44,613 nt of DNA, taken from the NCBI GenBank assembly GCA_015493525.1, contig WGCY01000005.1, forward strand, positions 1 to 44,613. Direction: 5' to 3'. Made by a program: the position numbers and the translations under genes. The notes beneath the pieces are model-generated. The model was not told the origin of the DNA, searched no databases, and saw nothing but the letters and a program-made list of their open reading frames with translations. The stretch is from Bacteroidales bacterium (lineage in GTDB: Bacteria > Bacteroidota > Bacteroidia > Bacteroidales > F082). Of the stretch, positions 16,106 to 25,537 are shown piece after piece; the first letter of the stretch is position 1; every line of letters starts with the position of its first letter.

Positions 16106-16133
16106 ATAAAAAATGACACTGGTGCAGAGAGTA

Positions 16134-16168
16134 AGACGGAAGTCCGAAGACAGAAGGCAGAAGTCTGC
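16134..16168. repeat. Degenerate heptamer tandem array
   Basis: Five 7-base units (AGACGGA, AGTCCGA, AGACAGA, AGGCAGA, AGTCTGC), the same unit family as the array at 17891-17932, lying just upstream of the predicted tnaA promoter. Confidence 0.7.
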
Positions 16169-16341
16169 TAATTCCTATATTAATGCGTTAAACGTTTTAC
16201 TAGGCCAATAAAAATTTTGTTACTTATTACATAATAATATTTTGTTGTGCTATGAAGTCCCGTCAAGGACATCCAAATAATAACCAGCTTCTGAAACTCT
16301 GGCGCATTAAAACAGAAATTAGCCCGGAAGCCAGAAGATGT

Positions 16342-17028
16342 TTACAAAAAGAACAGGCTGCCGCCATCAAACAGAGGACCGTCATACAGCGCAAAAATTT
16401 CGTAATTTCGGCTGGCCAGTAATGCACTTAATTTTTCCCCTTCCGGATAACGGGAAAGACTGCCGGTAACGAAAATCCGGTTCCCCACAATGCCAAGGCA
16501 CCCCCCGAGAAAACCGTGTTCAAATCCGGGCAGGAGGATGCCTTCGGGCAAAAAGTAGTGTACGTCCAAATCCCGTTTTTGTAATTGGCTGAAAATTCCT
16601 TTATCCGAAGTGATGAACAAATCGTCATGCAAGGCCAGCAGGTTGCAACGGGTATATCCCTGGTTTACAGAGATAAATTCATTTTTTATACAAACTTCTT
16701 TCAAAAGCTCGTCCGTGTATTTTGTGTTATGAATCAGGAATTTATCTGTAACAACAGCGTTGTAACGGGCAGTTTGGGGATATGATTTTCCAACAGGAAG
16801 CTTCCCTTTTACAAAAGAAATGTTATACTTCCGCAGATGGGCCAAATAATGGTCCGGCACGTTTGGCGCAACGAAAAGCTGTTGCCGGTGCCGGCAGAAA
16901 AACAGATCGGGATGACCGGAGACAGCCCCGTAGGTAATGCCTCGGGTGGTAAAAGGAACAAACGTCCCGAAAGCAGAGAGGTTTTTGATAACTTCTGCCG
17001 GCAGGCGGGCATCGCCGATGATGAGCAT
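16342..17028 (-). CDS. Uncharacterised protein, DUF6873-like
   Basis: This 228-residue soluble protein has no signal peptide. It resembles the DUF6873 family, described as having a guanidino-modifying-enzyme (GME, amidinotransferase-like) fold. Supporting patterns are repeated short strand-turn blocks (YNAVVTDKFLIHN, NLLALHDDLFITSD, IVGNRIFVTGSL), the regular internal repetition expected for such a propeller, and a GFLGGCLGI segment with a cysteine near residue 175. The activity is unknown. It is divergent from the DUF1295 gene with 38 bp between the starts; a TAAATTTG box on the minus strand at 17051-17058 could serve it. Confidence 0.6.
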   Translation of the reverse strand: MLIIGDARLPAEVIKNLSAFGTFVPFTTRGITYGAVSGHPDLFFCRHRQQLFVAPNVPDHYLAHLRKYNISFVKGKLPVGKSYPQTARYNAVVTDKFLIHNTKYTDELLKEVCIKNEFISVNQGYTRCNLLALHDDLFITSDKGIFSQLQKRDLDVHYFLPEGILLPGFEHGFLGGCLGIVGNRIFVTGSLSRYPEGEKLSALLASRNYEIFALYDGPLFDGGSLFFL

Positions 17029-17066
17029 AATTTGATTAATTTAACCGCCCCAAATTTAAGGTAAAT

Positions 17067-17942
17067 ATGAAACGAAAAAAAATCAATAAACCGGTGAGCC
17101 TGTTGGTTGTAGCCCTGATTTATGCACTGGCGTTTATGGCGGCTTTCTGGAGTGTACTGGAATTAAAAATCCCTTCGCCATTATGGCAAATGGCTTATGC
17201 CAACCTGATTGCTACCGTTATCATCTATTTCTTCAGCAAGTTTACGGACAACTCCAGCCTTTATGACCCCTACTGGAGTATAGCACCTATTCTCCTGTCG
17301 TTTTACTGGATGCTGCCCAATATTTTTATGAAAACTGTTTCCATCTACCAGTGGGTGGGCCTGGGACTGGTCTTTGTGTGGGGGTTGCGCCTGACGCTTA
17401 ACTGGATGCTCCGCTGGAAAGGGTTTCAGGATGAAGACTGGCGTTATGTGGCCATCCGCAGGAAAACCAAAAACTGGTATTGGCCGGTGAGCCTGATAGG
17501 AATACATTTGATGCCCACAGTCATGATTTTCCTCGGCATGTTGCCGCTTTATTTTGTTTTTGGAAAATCGCAAGCCGTTCCTGCCACCGGCCCGTGGGTT
17601 TTGTCTGTAGCCATTATCGTTATTGCCATTGTGCTGGAGGCAACAGCCGATTTTCAGTTGCTGAAATTTAAGGGCAACCCAAAGAACAACAACAAATTGC
17701 TGCAGTCCGGTATCTGGAAAAAAATACCCCATCCGAATTATGTGGGGGAAATACTGTTTTGGTGGGGGATTTATTTTTTCGCCGTTTCCTTTTCCCGGGA
17801 ACTGTTGCGGCTGTTCCTCGGCCCCGGCCTGATTACACTGCTGCTGCTTTTTGTCAGCATGCCATGGATGGATAAGAAGTTGAGGGAGAAAGTCAGAAGT
17901 CAGAAGCCAGAAGATAGAAGACGGAAGAAAGATAAAAGTTAA
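17067..17942 (+). CDS. DUF1295 (steroid 5-alpha-reductase-like) membrane protein with altered C-terminus
   Basis: A 291-residue polytopic protein with about seven hydrophobic helices. GIWKKIPHPNYVGEILFWWGIY is the conserved methyltransferase/reductase core of the DUF1295 and ICMT-like families, and SSLYDPYWSIAP is the N-terminal DUF1295 motif. It may reduce or modify a lipid; the substrate is unknown. After PWMDKKLREK, family members normally have about 20 residues with Y-x-x-Y-x-x-R-x-x-x-x-F-I-P. Here that is replaced by a highly basic tail (VRSQKPEDRRRKKDKS) coded by a 7-base repeat, so activity may be impaired. The truncated SDR gene follows after 15 bp. Confidence 0.8.
   Translation: MKRKKINKPVSLLVVALIYALAFMAAFWSVLELKIPSPLWQMAYANLIATVIIYFFSKFTDNSSLYDPYWSIAPILLSFYWMLPNIFMKTVSIYQWVGLGLVFVWGLRLTLNWMLRWKGFQDEDWRYVAIRRKTKNWYWPVSLIGIHLMPTVMIFLGMLPLYFVFGKSQAVPATGPWVLSVAIIVIAIVLEATADFQLLKFKGNPKNNNKLLQSGIWKKIPHPNYVGEILFWWGIYFFAVSFSRELLRLFLGPGLITLLLLFVSMPWMDKKLREKVRSQKPEDRRRKKDKS
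17891..17932. repeat. Heptamer array within the 3' end of the DUF1295 gene
   Basis: Six 7-base units (AGTCAGA, AGTCAGA, AGCCAGA, AGATAGA, AGACGGA, AGAAAGA) encode the last residues of the DUF1295 protein. They run to eight bases before its stop codon. Confidence 0.85.
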
Positions 17943-17957
17943 TGGAAAAGGTAGAAT

Positions 17958-18398
17958 ATGGACAGCGAAAATAAGTGGACTTTAAACGGGAAAACCGCCC
18001 TGATAACAGGGAGTACAAAAGGCATCGGCCGGGCGGTAGCGGAAGAACTGGCATCGTTGGGTGCTGCGGTTTTTATTGTGGCCCGCCATCGGGAGGAGGT
18101 GGATGCACAGGTGAAAAAGATGCAGCATGACGGATTTGAAACTTTTGGCATGACAGCCGATGTAACCCTTCCGGAAGACAGAAAGCAGATACTGGAAACA
18201 GTGATGGATACCGGTCGTGGCCTGGACATTTTGGTCAATAATGTGGGAACCAATATCCGTAAAAAAGCCGTTGACTACAGCGATGAAGAGTATCATTATA
18301 TTCTGAACACCAACATGCATTCCAACTTTGCCTTGTCGCAACTTTTTTATCCGATGCTGAAAGTCTCAGGAGAAGCTGCTTTGGTAAACGGGTTTTAA
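17958..18398 (+). pseudogene. Short-chain dehydrogenase, C-terminally truncated
   Basis: A 146-residue ORF starts as a normal SDR: cofactor motif TGSTKGIG (about residues 16-23) and NNVG (about 94-97), with a tropinone-reductase-like wording. A usual SDR has about 250 residues. This one stops right at the strand that leads to the catalytic serine (ALVNGF where VNxSS is expected), so Ser, Tyr and Lys of the active site are all missing. The remaining 88 bp before the next gene hold none of them in any frame. It is therefore a remnant, or at most a cofactor-binding fragment. Confidence 0.8.
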
Positions 18399-18445
18399 AA
18401 CAACCTTAAATTTTGTTAAAATCCCCGGATTTTCATCGAATTAAT

Positions 18446-18453
18446 TAGCTTTG
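18446..18453 (+). promoter_or_regulatory. TAnnTTTG -7 box of the thioredoxin-like lipoprotein gene
   Basis: TAGCTTTG lies 33 bp before the ATG at 18487. No TTG occurs 19 bp upstream, so only the -7 element is supported. Confidence 0.4.
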
Positions 18454-18486
18454 CAAGCTTAAAACAATTAAAATCAATTTTATATC

Positions 18487-19608
18487 ATGCGGAAATTATT
18501 TCAAACAGCAGGACTTCTCACCATAATTTTAATGGTATTTGCTTCCTGTCAAAACACAAAAACGGGACAGCAATACACCGTTAAAATGAATATTAAAAAC
18601 CTGAAGCAGGACGCAAAAGTCATCATGCAAAAGCGCGAACAGGGAAAATGGATTAAAAAAGATTCTGTCGTCCTGAAAAACGGACAAGGCGAATTAAAAG
18701 GCCATGTGGATGGCCCAGGCCTGTATTATTTTACCATGAAGAAATTTAATGCTTATATGCCCGTTTGGGTCGAAAACAGTAATATTACCATCAATGGTGA
18801 TTTGAAAAACCTGCGGCATTTGGATATCAAAGGCTCAAAATCTCAAAGTGAATTTGATGCTTATGCCGATTCTACCAAAAGGTTTACAGACAAAGAGCGG
18901 TTATTGGGCGTAAAATACAGCCAGGCACGTGCCCGGAAAGACGAAAAAACCATGAAAGACCTGGAAGATTTATACAATCAGATTGAAAAAGACCGTACCG
19001 ACTACATGCTGGGCTATGTGAAACGTCATAACAAAAGTGTTGTTTCCCCATACATTATCCTTAGCAACTCTTACGGACTTTCTCTTGACCAGCTTGAAGC
19101 AGCTGCCAACTCCATTGATCCCAGCCTGGCCAAAAACAAAGATTTAATCTACCTGAAAAAACGGGTGGCTACACTGAAACGCGTTGCCATCGGCCAGCCT
19201 TTTGTAGATTTTACCCTCAACGATGTTAACGGAAAACCACTTTCACTTTCTTCCGTTGTAAAAACACACAAATACACATTGGTTGACTTTTGGGCATCGT
19301 GGTGCATGCCGTGCCGTGCCGAAAACCCAAATGTTGTTAAAGCATACAATGCTTTCAAGGACAAGGGGTTTACCGTCTTTGGCGTTTCCTTTGACAAGGA
19401 TCATGATAAATGGGTTGCAGCCATTAAGAAAGATGGTTTGGTTTGGCCCCAGGTTTCTGACCTGAAATTCTGGAGCTCGGCAGCAGGAAAACTTTACGGC
19501 GTTCAGTCAATTCCACACAATGTGCTGATTGGCCCCGACGGGAAAATCATTGCCGAAGATTTAAGGGGCGATGCTTTATCAAACAAGCTCAAAGAGTTGC
19601 TGAAGTAA
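18487..19608 (+). CDS. Thiol-disulfide oxidoreductase lipoprotein (DUF4369 + TlpA/AhpC-TSA domain)
   Basis: This 373-residue protein has a lipoprotein signal ending at FAS-Cys21, so it is probably anchored in a membrane and faces the periplasm. Residues about 30-130 fit DUF4369 (KVIMQKREQGKWIKKDSV...GPGLYYF). The C-terminal thioredoxin domain starts near 236 with the active site WCMPC (Cys273, Cys276), and has the cis-proline segment VQSIPHNVLIGPDG. Such proteins reduce or rearrange disulfides of exported proteins; the exact partner is unknown. It is separated from the convergent cysS gene by a strong terminator. Confidence 0.92.
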   Translation: MRKLFQTAGLLTIILMVFASCQNTKTGQQYTVKMNIKNLKQDAKVIMQKREQGKWIKKDSVVLKNGQGELKGHVDGPGLYYFTMKKFNAYMPVWVENSNITINGDLKNLRHLDIKGSKSQSEFDAYADSTKRFTDKERLLGVKYSQARARKDEKTMKDLEDLYNQIEKDRTDYMLGYVKRHNKSVVSPYIILSNSYGLSLDQLEAAANSIDPSLAKNKDLIYLKKRVATLKRVAIGQPFVDFTLNDVNGKPLSLSSVVKTHKYTLVDFWASWCMPCRAENPNVVKAYNAFKDKGFTVFGVSFDKDHDKWVAAIKKDGLVWPQVSDLKFWSSAAGKLYGVQSIPHNVLIGPDGKIIAEDLRGDALSNKLKELLK

Positions 19609-19648
19609 ACCCGGATTAAGGGGAGAAAAAACAGTCTCCGGAAGTGTG

Positions 19649-19699
19649 AAAATGCACTTATTTTCAAGTATCAAAACGACTTGGAAATAAGTGCATTTT
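19649..19699. terminator. Bidirectional terminator between the thioredoxin-like gene and cysS
   Basis: The arms at 19649-19669 and 19679-19699 form a 21-bp stem with one wobble pair (U-G) and a 9-nt loop. The arm starts with AAAA and ends with TTTT, so each strand has a U-run at the stem end. It lies between two convergent stops at 19608 and 19703. Confidence 0.92.
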
Positions 19700-19702
19700 T
19701 GG

Positions 19703-21169
19703 TTATTTAAAGTTCCATTTGGCACCCTCTTTGGTGTCTTTGATCTGGATATCCATTTTGGCCAGTTCATCCCGAATTAAATCGGAAGTGGCATAATCTT
19801 TTTTGGTTTTGGCTTCCTGCCTGATATTGAGGATTGTATCCATCAGGTAATCCACCAGCTCACTGTTGTCTTTTCCCTTTTCATCTTTCATGCCAAGCAG
19901 GTCAACAAGAAATGTGGAAAAGAGGGTTTTTGTACTGTCAATATCAGCTTTGGTGAGGTTTTCCTGCCCGTTGCTGACCTGGTTCAGAATATGTGCAAGG
20001 TCAAACAGGTAAGCAATGACCATGGGCGTATTGAAATCGTCGTTCATGGCCTCGTAGCATTTTTCTTCAAAAGCTTTTACATCGACCGATGATTTTTTTG
20101 AGGGTTTCAGCTCGTTCAACAGATAAAAAGCATCAAAAAGCTTGTGCAACCCTTTTTCGGCTGCTTTCAATGCCTCCGTGGAAAAATCAAGTGTGCTGCG
20201 GTAATGTGCCTGTAAAATAAAAAACCGGATGGTCATGGGGCTGTAAGCACGATCGAGTGCCTTATGGTTTCCCGTGAAAAATTCATCAAGGGTGATGAAG
20301 TTATTCAACGACTTGCCCATTTTCTGCCCGTTGATGGTAATCATGTTGTTGTGCATCCAATATTTTACAGGATCGTGGCCTGTAGCGGCATTGGCCTGTG
20401 CAATTTCAGACTCGTGGTGTGGAAACAGTAAATCCATCCCTCCCCCATGGATATCGAATGTCTCTCCCAGGTATTTGGCTCCCATGGCCGAGCATTCCAA
20501 ATGCCATCCGGGATAACCTTCGCTCCAGGGCGATGGCCAGTGCATAATATGTTTCGGGTCCGATTTTTTCCAAAGGGCAAAATCAAAAGCATTGTGTTTC
20601 TCTTCCTGTCCGGCCAGTTCACGGGTGTTTTGCATCAACTCCTCAATACGCCGGCCGGAAAGTTTTCCATAATGAAACGCCTTATTGTACTTCTCCACAT
20701 CAAAATAGAGAGAACCATCCGATTCATAAGCATAACCGTTTTTCAGGATTTTTTTTATCAGCTCAATTTGTTCGATAATATGTCCCGAAGCCGTCGGTTC
20801 GATACTTGGCGGCAGCGTGTTGAGCTGGTGCATGTTTTCGTGGTAACGGTCGGTATAAAATTTCACCACTTCCATGGGTTCCAGCTGTTCCAGCCTGGCT
20901 TTTTTCTGTATCTTATCTTCGCCGGCATCGGCATCGTTCACCAAATGCCCCACATCGGTAATGTTGCGCACATAGCGTACTTTGTAACCGAGATGACGCA
21001 GGTAACGGAAGACAATATCGAAGGTGATTCCCGGACGGGCATGTCCCAAATGGGCATCGCCATATACCGTTGGGCCACAGACATACATCCCCACATGGGG
21101 CGGGTTTATGGGGTGAAACACTTCCTTTTTGCGCGACAGCGTGTTGTATATTTTAAGATTATTTTTCAT
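19703..21169 (-). CDS. cysS: Cysteine--tRNA ligase
   Basis: This 488-residue class I synthetase charges tRNA-Cys. The HIGH-type motif is HLGH (40-43), KMSKS is KMGKS (283-287), and zinc ligands Cys31, Cys226, His251 and the HHESE glutamate are present. The C-terminal anticodon-binding part ([20 protein letters not shown]) is intact. Length is typical. A TAATTTTG box at 21192-21199, 23 bp upstream of the ATG, is a likely promoter. Confidence 0.97.
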   Translation of the reverse strand: MKNNLKIYNTLSRKKEVFHPINPPHVGMYVCGPTVYGDAHLGHARPGITFDIVFRYLRHLGYKVRYVRNITDVGHLVNDADAGEDKIQKKARLEQLEPMEVVKFYTDRYHENMHQLNTLPPSIEPTASGHIIEQIELIKKILKNGYAYESDGSLYFDVEKYNKAFHYGKLSGRRIEELMQNTRELAGQEEKHNAFDFALWKKSDPKHIMHWPSPWSEGYPGWHLECSAMGAKYLGETFDIHGGGMDLLFPHHESEIAQANAATGHDPVKYWMHNNMITINGQKMGKSLNNFITLDEFFTGNHKALDRAYSPMTIRFFILQAHYRSTLDFSTEALKAAEKGLHKLFDAFYLLNELKPSKKSSVDVKAFEEKCYEAMNDDFNTPMVIAYLFDLAHILNQVSNGQENLTKADIDSTKTLFSTFLVDLLGMKDEKGKDNSELVDYLMDTILNIRQEAKTKKDYATSDLIRDELAKMDIQIKDTKEGAKWNFK

Positions 21170-21191
21170 ATCACCAAAAACTTTAGGGCTG

Positions 21192-21199
21192 CAAAATTA
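21192..21199 (-). promoter_or_regulatory. cysS: TAnnTTTG -7 box of cysS
   Basis: TAATTTTG on the minus strand, 23 bp before the start. A CTGTTTTG lies 14 bp further upstream, the same arrangement as at prs, but the canonical 19-bp spacing is not met. Confidence 0.4.
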
Positions 21200-21232
21200 G
21201 TAAAGCCCGGCCACAAAACAGTAAATAAATCA

Positions 21233-22177
21233 TTATTTTAAAGATGCCAGGACGTTTTTTTCAATACGTTGCAGAATATTTCCGGTATCGGCCCGCTGAA
21301 ATTCCTCACCGGTAATTTGTTCATAGAGTTCGATGTACCGTTCAGAGACATGCCCCACGAATTCATCTGACATGAGGGGGACTGTTTGGCCGGTACGTCC
21401 CTGAAAGCCGTTATCCATAAGCCACTCGCGCACAAACTCCTTGGAGAGCTGCCGTTGGGGCAAACCGTTTTTGAATTTTTCTTCGTATCCATCAGCATAG
21501 AAATAGCGGGAAGAATCGGGCGTATGGATTTCATCGATCAAATAGATTTTTCCATCGGCTTTTCCAAATTCGTATTTCGTATCGACGAGGATAAGTCCTT
21601 TTTCTTTTGCTATTTGTGTGCCCCTCTCAAAAAGCAACCGGGTATATTTTTCCATCGCGGCATAATCTTCTGCAGATACCAGCCCCTGCCGGATAATTTC
21701 TTCTTTTGAAATATCCTCATCATGGCCTTCATCGGCTTTGGTGGTGGGCGTGATAATGGGTTCAGGAAACTGCTGATGTTCTTTCATATTATCCGGAATG
21801 GGGACACCGCAAATGGTCCGCTTGCCTTTCTTGTAACTACGCCACGAACTGCCGGTAAGATAGCTGCGGATAATCATCTCCACCGGAAATGTTTCACAAA
21901 AACGGCCTACCGTAACCATAGGGTCGGGCGTAGCCATTTTCCAATTGGGAACAATGTCAGTGGTAGCATCCAGAAACTTTGCCGCTATCTGGTTCAACAC
22001 CTGCCCTTTGTAAGGAATGCCGCGTGGCAATACCACATCAAAGGCCGATATGCGGTCCGTTGCCACCATCACAAGGTACTGGTCATCAATATTGTACACA
22101 TCGCGTACTTTGCCGTGATAAACACTTTTTTGTTTGGGAAACCGGAATTCGGTACGGGTGATAGCTTCTGGAATCAT
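21233..22177 (-). CDS. purC: Phosphoribosylaminoimidazole-succinocarboxamide synthase
   Basis: SAICAR synthase joins aspartate to CAIR in purine synthesis. This 314-residue protein has [53 protein letters not shown] and [13 protein letters not shown], all typical of the enzyme. Its ATG overlaps the phoH stop codon by one base (TAATG), so it is translationally coupled to phoH. No other pur gene is adjacent. Confidence 0.97.
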   Translation of the reverse strand: MIPEAITRTEFRFPKQKSVYHGKVRDVYNIDDQYLVMVATDRISAFDVVLPRGIPYKGQVLNQIAAKFLDATTDIVPNWKMATPDPMVTVGRFCETFPVEMIIRSYLTGSSWRSYKKGKRTICGVPIPDNMKEHQQFPEPIITPTTKADEGHDEDISKEEIIRQGLVSAEDYAAMEKYTRLLFERGTQIAKEKGLILVDTKYEFGKADGKIYLIDEIHTPDSSRYFYADGYEEKFKNGLPQRQLSKEFVREWLMDNGFQGRTGQTVPLMSDEFVGHVSERYIELYEQITGEEFQRADTGNILQRIEKNVLASLK

Positions 22178-23130
22178 TATTTTTGATTTTCGTTTTTATT
22201 ATACGCCTGTACAATTTGTGTTACCAGTTTATGGCGGACGATATCCCTTTCGTCAAGATAAATAAAATCAATTCCTTTAATCCCTTCCAGAATACGTTGT
22301 GCCTGAAAAAGCCCGGAATTTTTACTACGCGGCAGGTCGATCTGCGTTATGTCGCCGGTAATGATAAACCGGGCATTTTTCCCCATACGGGTAAGAAACA
22401 TTTTCAGTTGGTTTTCGGAAGCATTCTGTGCTTCGTCGAGGATGGCAAAGACATTTCCAAGTGTCCGTCCGCGCATGTAGGCCAACGGTGCAATCTCGAT
22501 GGTTTCGTCTTCGAGATACGAAAGTAATTTCTGTGTGGGGAGCATGTCGCGCAACGCATCATAGAGTGGTTGAAGATAGGGGTCCAGCTTGTCTTTCATG
22601 TCGCCGGGCAGAAATCCCAGGCTCTCCCCTGCTTCTACTGCGGGGCGTGTCAAAATAATGCGTTTTACCTCTTTGTTTTTCAGGGCGCGCACGGCCAGGG
22701 CAACTGCTGTGTATGTTTTGCCGGTTCCGGCAGGGCCTATGGCAAAAATCATATCGTTGGCAGCCATACTCTCCACCATTCTTTTTTGGTTAGGCGTCCG
22801 GGCTTTAACCAATTTTCCATGCCGTCCGTAAACCAGCACATCATCTTTTTTTTCAGCCCCACGGGTTAGTGTGCCATCGTCCTGCTCCATAATTTGTTCT
22901 ATTGCCTTGTCGTTCATTTTCCCAAAACGATCGAAATAAGCCATCAACAAGCCGAATCGTTTTTCAAAAACGGTCATCTCCGACGGTTCCCCGATAAGTT
23001 TTATCCTATCTCCCCGGACAATAATTTTCAATTTGGGGAAAATGGCTTTCATCCGGTTCAGGTATTTATCGCCCGGGCCAAAAAAATCCACGGGGCTGGT
23101 CAGGTCTATATGAATAATACTTTCACTCAT
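22177..23130 (-). CDS. phoH: PhoH family ATPase
   Basis: A 317-residue protein whose ATG is at 23128-23130; an upstream TTG is less likely. The P-loop is [22 protein letters not shown], followed by [25 protein letters not shown] (Walker B) and [11 protein letters not shown], the signature of PhoH/YbeZ proteins. Members pair with YbeY in ribosome or RNA quality control; ybeY is not nearby. It is co-transcribed with purC. A TAATTTTG box at 23166-23173 on the minus strand may drive both. Confidence 0.93.
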   Translation of the reverse strand: MSESIIHIDLTSPVDFFGPGDKYLNRMKAIFPKLKIIVRGDRIKLIGEPSEMTVFEKRFGLLMAYFDRFGKMNDKAIEQIMEQDDGTLTRGAEKKDDVLVYGRHGKLVKARTPNQKRMVESMAANDMIFAIGPAGTGKTYTAVALAVRALKNKEVKRIILTRPAVEAGESLGFLPGDMKDKLDPYLQPLYDALRDMLPTQKLLSYLEDETIEIAPLAYMRGRTLGNVFAILDEAQNASENQLKMFLTRMGKNARFIITGDITQIDLPRSKNSGLFQAQRILEGIKGIDFIYLDERDIVRHKLVTQIVQAYNKNENQK

Positions 23131-23253
23131 AAGCAAATGCTGAAAGAAACATACTGTTAAAAGGTCAAAATTATTAAAAATAGTACGGCGGACTACCTGA
23201 ATTTGATTAATTTTGAAAAATATATTAAGGGAATTTTAATTCACAAAAACAGC

Positions 23254-24045
23254 ATGGCCATCATTACTTTAACCAGCGATTGGGGCGATACCGACTACTA
23301 TCCGGCAGCCGTTAAAGGCCGTATCTTTCAGGAAATGCCCGAAGCGGTTATTGTGGACATCACGCATAAGATTCCCCGGTTCGACACACGGGAAGCCGCC
23401 TATGTACTTCGCCATGCTTACAAGAATTTCCCAAAAGGGACTATCCATATTATCGGGGTGAATACGGAAGAGAGCCTCGAAGAACCTCATTTGGTAGTCC
23501 TTTATGACGGCCATTATTTCATCGGTGCCGATAACGGTATCTTTTCATTGATTTTTGAAAAAGACAAAGCACCGGAAAAAATTTATTCTCTGGATATTTC
23601 GCAAGATAGTGAGAAATATACTTTCTCGGGGCACCATCGTTTTGCCAAAGCTGCCGTGATGCTTGCCCGCGGCGATGAACCGGAGAAACTGGGTGCACCC
23701 TATCCCAAAATCAACCAAAAGCTAAATTACGAACCCTCTTTTAATGCTTCGGACATTCGCGGCATGGTTATCCACCTTGACCCTTACAGCAACGCCATTA
23801 CCAACATCTCGCGCAAGCTGTTCAATCGTATCATCGGGAAAAAGCCTTTCATCGTTTATTTCAAAGGTTACAGTTGTAATCATATTGACGAATGTTACGG
23901 AGATGCCGGCGGGGATGCCAACCTTGTTTGCCTGTTTGGCAGTAATGATTTGCTGGAAATTGCCATGAAAAATTCTACTGCTGCTTCCCTCATGGGGCTT
24001 CAGGTAAATGATCCCGTCATTATTGAGGTGCAGGATGAAAAGTAA
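23254..24045 (+). CDS. SAM hydroxide adenosyltransferase family (DUF62)
   Basis: This 263-residue protein of the chlorinase/fluorinase/SAM-hydrolase superfamily likely hydrolyses S-adenosylmethionine to adenosine and methionine. MAIITLTSDWGDTDYYPAAVKG at the start, GVNTEESLEEPHLVVLYDG and FIGADNGIFSLIF are the family blocks; the first ATG (23254) is preferred to an upstream TTG at 23203 because it abuts the conserved strand. A TAATTTTG box lies at 23208-23215. Its stop abuts that of the convergent PAP2 gene with no gap. Confidence 0.85.
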   Translation: MAIITLTSDWGDTDYYPAAVKGRIFQEMPEAVIVDITHKIPRFDTREAAYVLRHAYKNFPKGTIHIIGVNTEESLEEPHLVVLYDGHYFIGADNGIFSLIFEKDKAPEKIYSLDISQDSEKYTFSGHHRFAKAAVMLARGDEPEKLGAPYPKINQKLNYEPSFNASDIRGMVIHLDPYSNAITNISRKLFNRIIGKKPFIVYFKGYSCNHIDECYGDAGGDANLVCLFGSNDLLEIAMKNSTAASLMGLQVNDPVIIEVQDEK

Positions 24046-24639
24046 TCAACCGTTTTCCTGCGGTTTGGTTATCAGGTTTTGAAGAATCTTTTTGCTTTTA
24101 GAATAAAGCCAGATAAAAATACTTCCCAGAAAAAATCCCAGCAAAGCACCGCCCAGTACATCTCCGGGATAATGAACGCCCAGATATACCCTGCTGTAGA
24201 TGATCAGCAATGCCCATATCCACATAATCCATTTTACGTAGGGCTGCTTACGCCCGAGGAGGCCATTGATAAATGCCAGTACGCCAAAACTGTTGGCAGC
24301 ATGGGAAGAGACAAACCCATACTGTCCGCCGCAATTTTTTATCATGTGCAACAACCCCTGCAACGAAGGGTTATGGCAGGGCCGCAGGCGCAAAAAAACA
24401 TTTTTAAAGGCGTGTACCGAAAGCTGGTCGGAAGCTGTGATAGTGAGCGTTATGAAAACCAGCACCAAAAAACCATACCACTTTTCTTTCCTGAAAATCC
24501 AGTAAATCAACAAGGCATACAACGGCACCCAAAAAAACTTGGCACTGAAACCGAGCATGAGCGTGTCAAACATCGGCGAATGATGACCGTTGACAAACAG
24601 CAGGATAGTCGTATCTAAATGAAACAGGAAATCGAGCAT
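24046..24639 (-). CDS. PAP2-family phosphatase
   Basis: A 197-residue integral membrane phosphatase, probably acting on lipid phosphates such as undecaprenyl pyrophosphate or phosphatidate. The three PAP2 motifs are visible: K-x6-RP as KNVFLRLRP, a PSGH-like motif as SSHAANSFG and SR-x5-H-x3-D as SRVYLGVHYPGD. Five to six membrane helices surround them. The upstream gene ends 10 bp before this start and is probably co-transcribed. Confidence 0.92.
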   Translation of the reverse strand: MLDFLFHLDTTILLFVNGHHSPMFDTLMLGFSAKFFWVPLYALLIYWIFRKEKWYGFLVLVFITLTITASDQLSVHAFKNVFLRLRPCHNPSLQGLLHMIKNCGGQYGFVSSHAANSFGVLAFINGLLGRKQPYVKWIMWIWALLIIYSRVYLGVHYPGDVLGGALLGFFLGSIFIWLYSKSKKILQNLITKPQENG

Positions 24640-24649
24640 AAAAAACAGG

Positions 24650-25300
24650 TTATTTTTTCTTCTTTTTCTTTACCTTACCCATAGATTCCATGGCCTGTTT
24701 CATCATATCATAATATTCATTGTTGAAAGGGTTCCGCTGGATAAGTTTTTCAATATAAGGCTTGGCACGTTTCCCCTTCTTTTTGGCCAGTGCTTCTTTG
24801 GCCTTTTCCAGATAATAATTATCACCATTACAGACATATCCGGGATTTTTCCCCACGAGGGAAATAACCGCATCGATGGAGTCGGTTTTGGTACCGGTCA
24901 TGGTAAACTGAATAGGAATTGAAAACCGGGTGTACTTGTTGTTGTGGCATATATTCCATTGCCCCTGGGTAGCTTCCATAAACTTGGTAATCTGCTCATC
25001 TAACCCGTTATGCAGCGGATTTTTAATCCTGACATTTCGCAAAGTGCCATCGCAATCCACCTGAAAAGAAACTACGGTAATCCCAATGACACAGTTTACC
25101 CGGGCCTGATCGGTATATTTTACCGTATTCAGAAAAACGCGTTCAAAAGAATAGAAACCGCCCCTGAAGCGATAATCAAGCAAATCATGGACTTGTTTGT
25201 TCCGGCTTGCCGCTATTTCAACAGACTCCTGTGCGTATCCACAGCTGCCAAGAAATACAAAAAACAGCAGCAGAAAAAGCAACTTTTTTGGCATAATCAT
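24650..25300 (-). CDS. Exported protein with TonB-C-like domain
   Basis: A 216-residue protein with a signal peptide (LLFLLLFFVFLGSCGYAQ) that also has a possible lipobox cysteine (LGSC). The middle resembles a TonB C-terminal domain: VVSFQVDCDGTLRNVRIKNPLHNGLDEQITKF. The C-terminal part is helical and could be a small TPR-like unit (KAKEALAKKKGKRAKPYIEKLIQRNPFN), ending in a lysine run. Function is unknown; a cell-envelope role is a guess. Two ATGs six bases apart (25300, 25294) are both possible. Confidence 0.7.
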   Translation of the reverse strand: MIMPKKLLFLLLFFVFLGSCGYAQESVEIAASRNKQVHDLLDYRFRGGFYSFERVFLNTVKYTDQARVNCVIGITVVSFQVDCDGTLRNVRIKNPLHNGLDEQITKFMEATQGQWNICHNNKYTRFSIPIQFTMTGTKTDSIDAVISLVGKNPGYVCNGDNYYLEKAKEALAKKKGKRAKPYIEKLIQRNPFNNEYYDMMKQAMESMGKVKKKKKK

Positions 25301-25537
25301 AATCTTTTAAAATGAGGCGTTAAAAATACACTTTTTATTAACCTGTGATAAAGTAGAATTAGCCACAAAACGGAAGTATTGGGACTTACTGAAATTAACC
25401 CAAAACCGAAAATTTTGGCCAACGTGTCATTTAAAATACTAATTTTACTCTCAATACGGGCGTCCATGAATTAAACGTCGCGGTTGTAAAAAATTTTCTG
25501 ACATGATAAGAAAAGTTTAAAATAGTCCTGTACCCAG
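25301..25537. other. Intergenic region before the HAD gene
   Basis: 237 bp between divergent genes with no gene, hairpin or clear TAnnTTTG box that I can support. Confidence 0.4.

Larger units (their letters stand above)
15950..16341. other. Upstream region of tnaA with heptamer array
   Basis: A 392-bp gap. It has a TACTTTTG -7 box on the minus strand (16098-16105), a small palindrome TTGTC-AAC-GACAA just downstream of it in transcription (16064-16076) and a heptamer array (16134-16168). The rest, 16170-16341, is AT-rich with no convincing gene. Confidence 0.5.

Noticed and set aside
16252-16422. A plus-strand ORF of about 56 codons starting MKSRQGHPNN between tnaA and the DUF6873-like gene
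   Set aside because: Its 3' half overlaps the well-supported minus-strand gene, composition looks arbitrary and no family is recognisable.
23203-23253. Extended N-termini beginning at TTG codons, for example for the DUF62, PBP2, LipA, PhoH, Pth, PolA, dehydrogenase and PHP genes
   Set aside because: In each case an internal ATG sits right before the first conserved strand, signal or membrane segment, and the extension has no family support.
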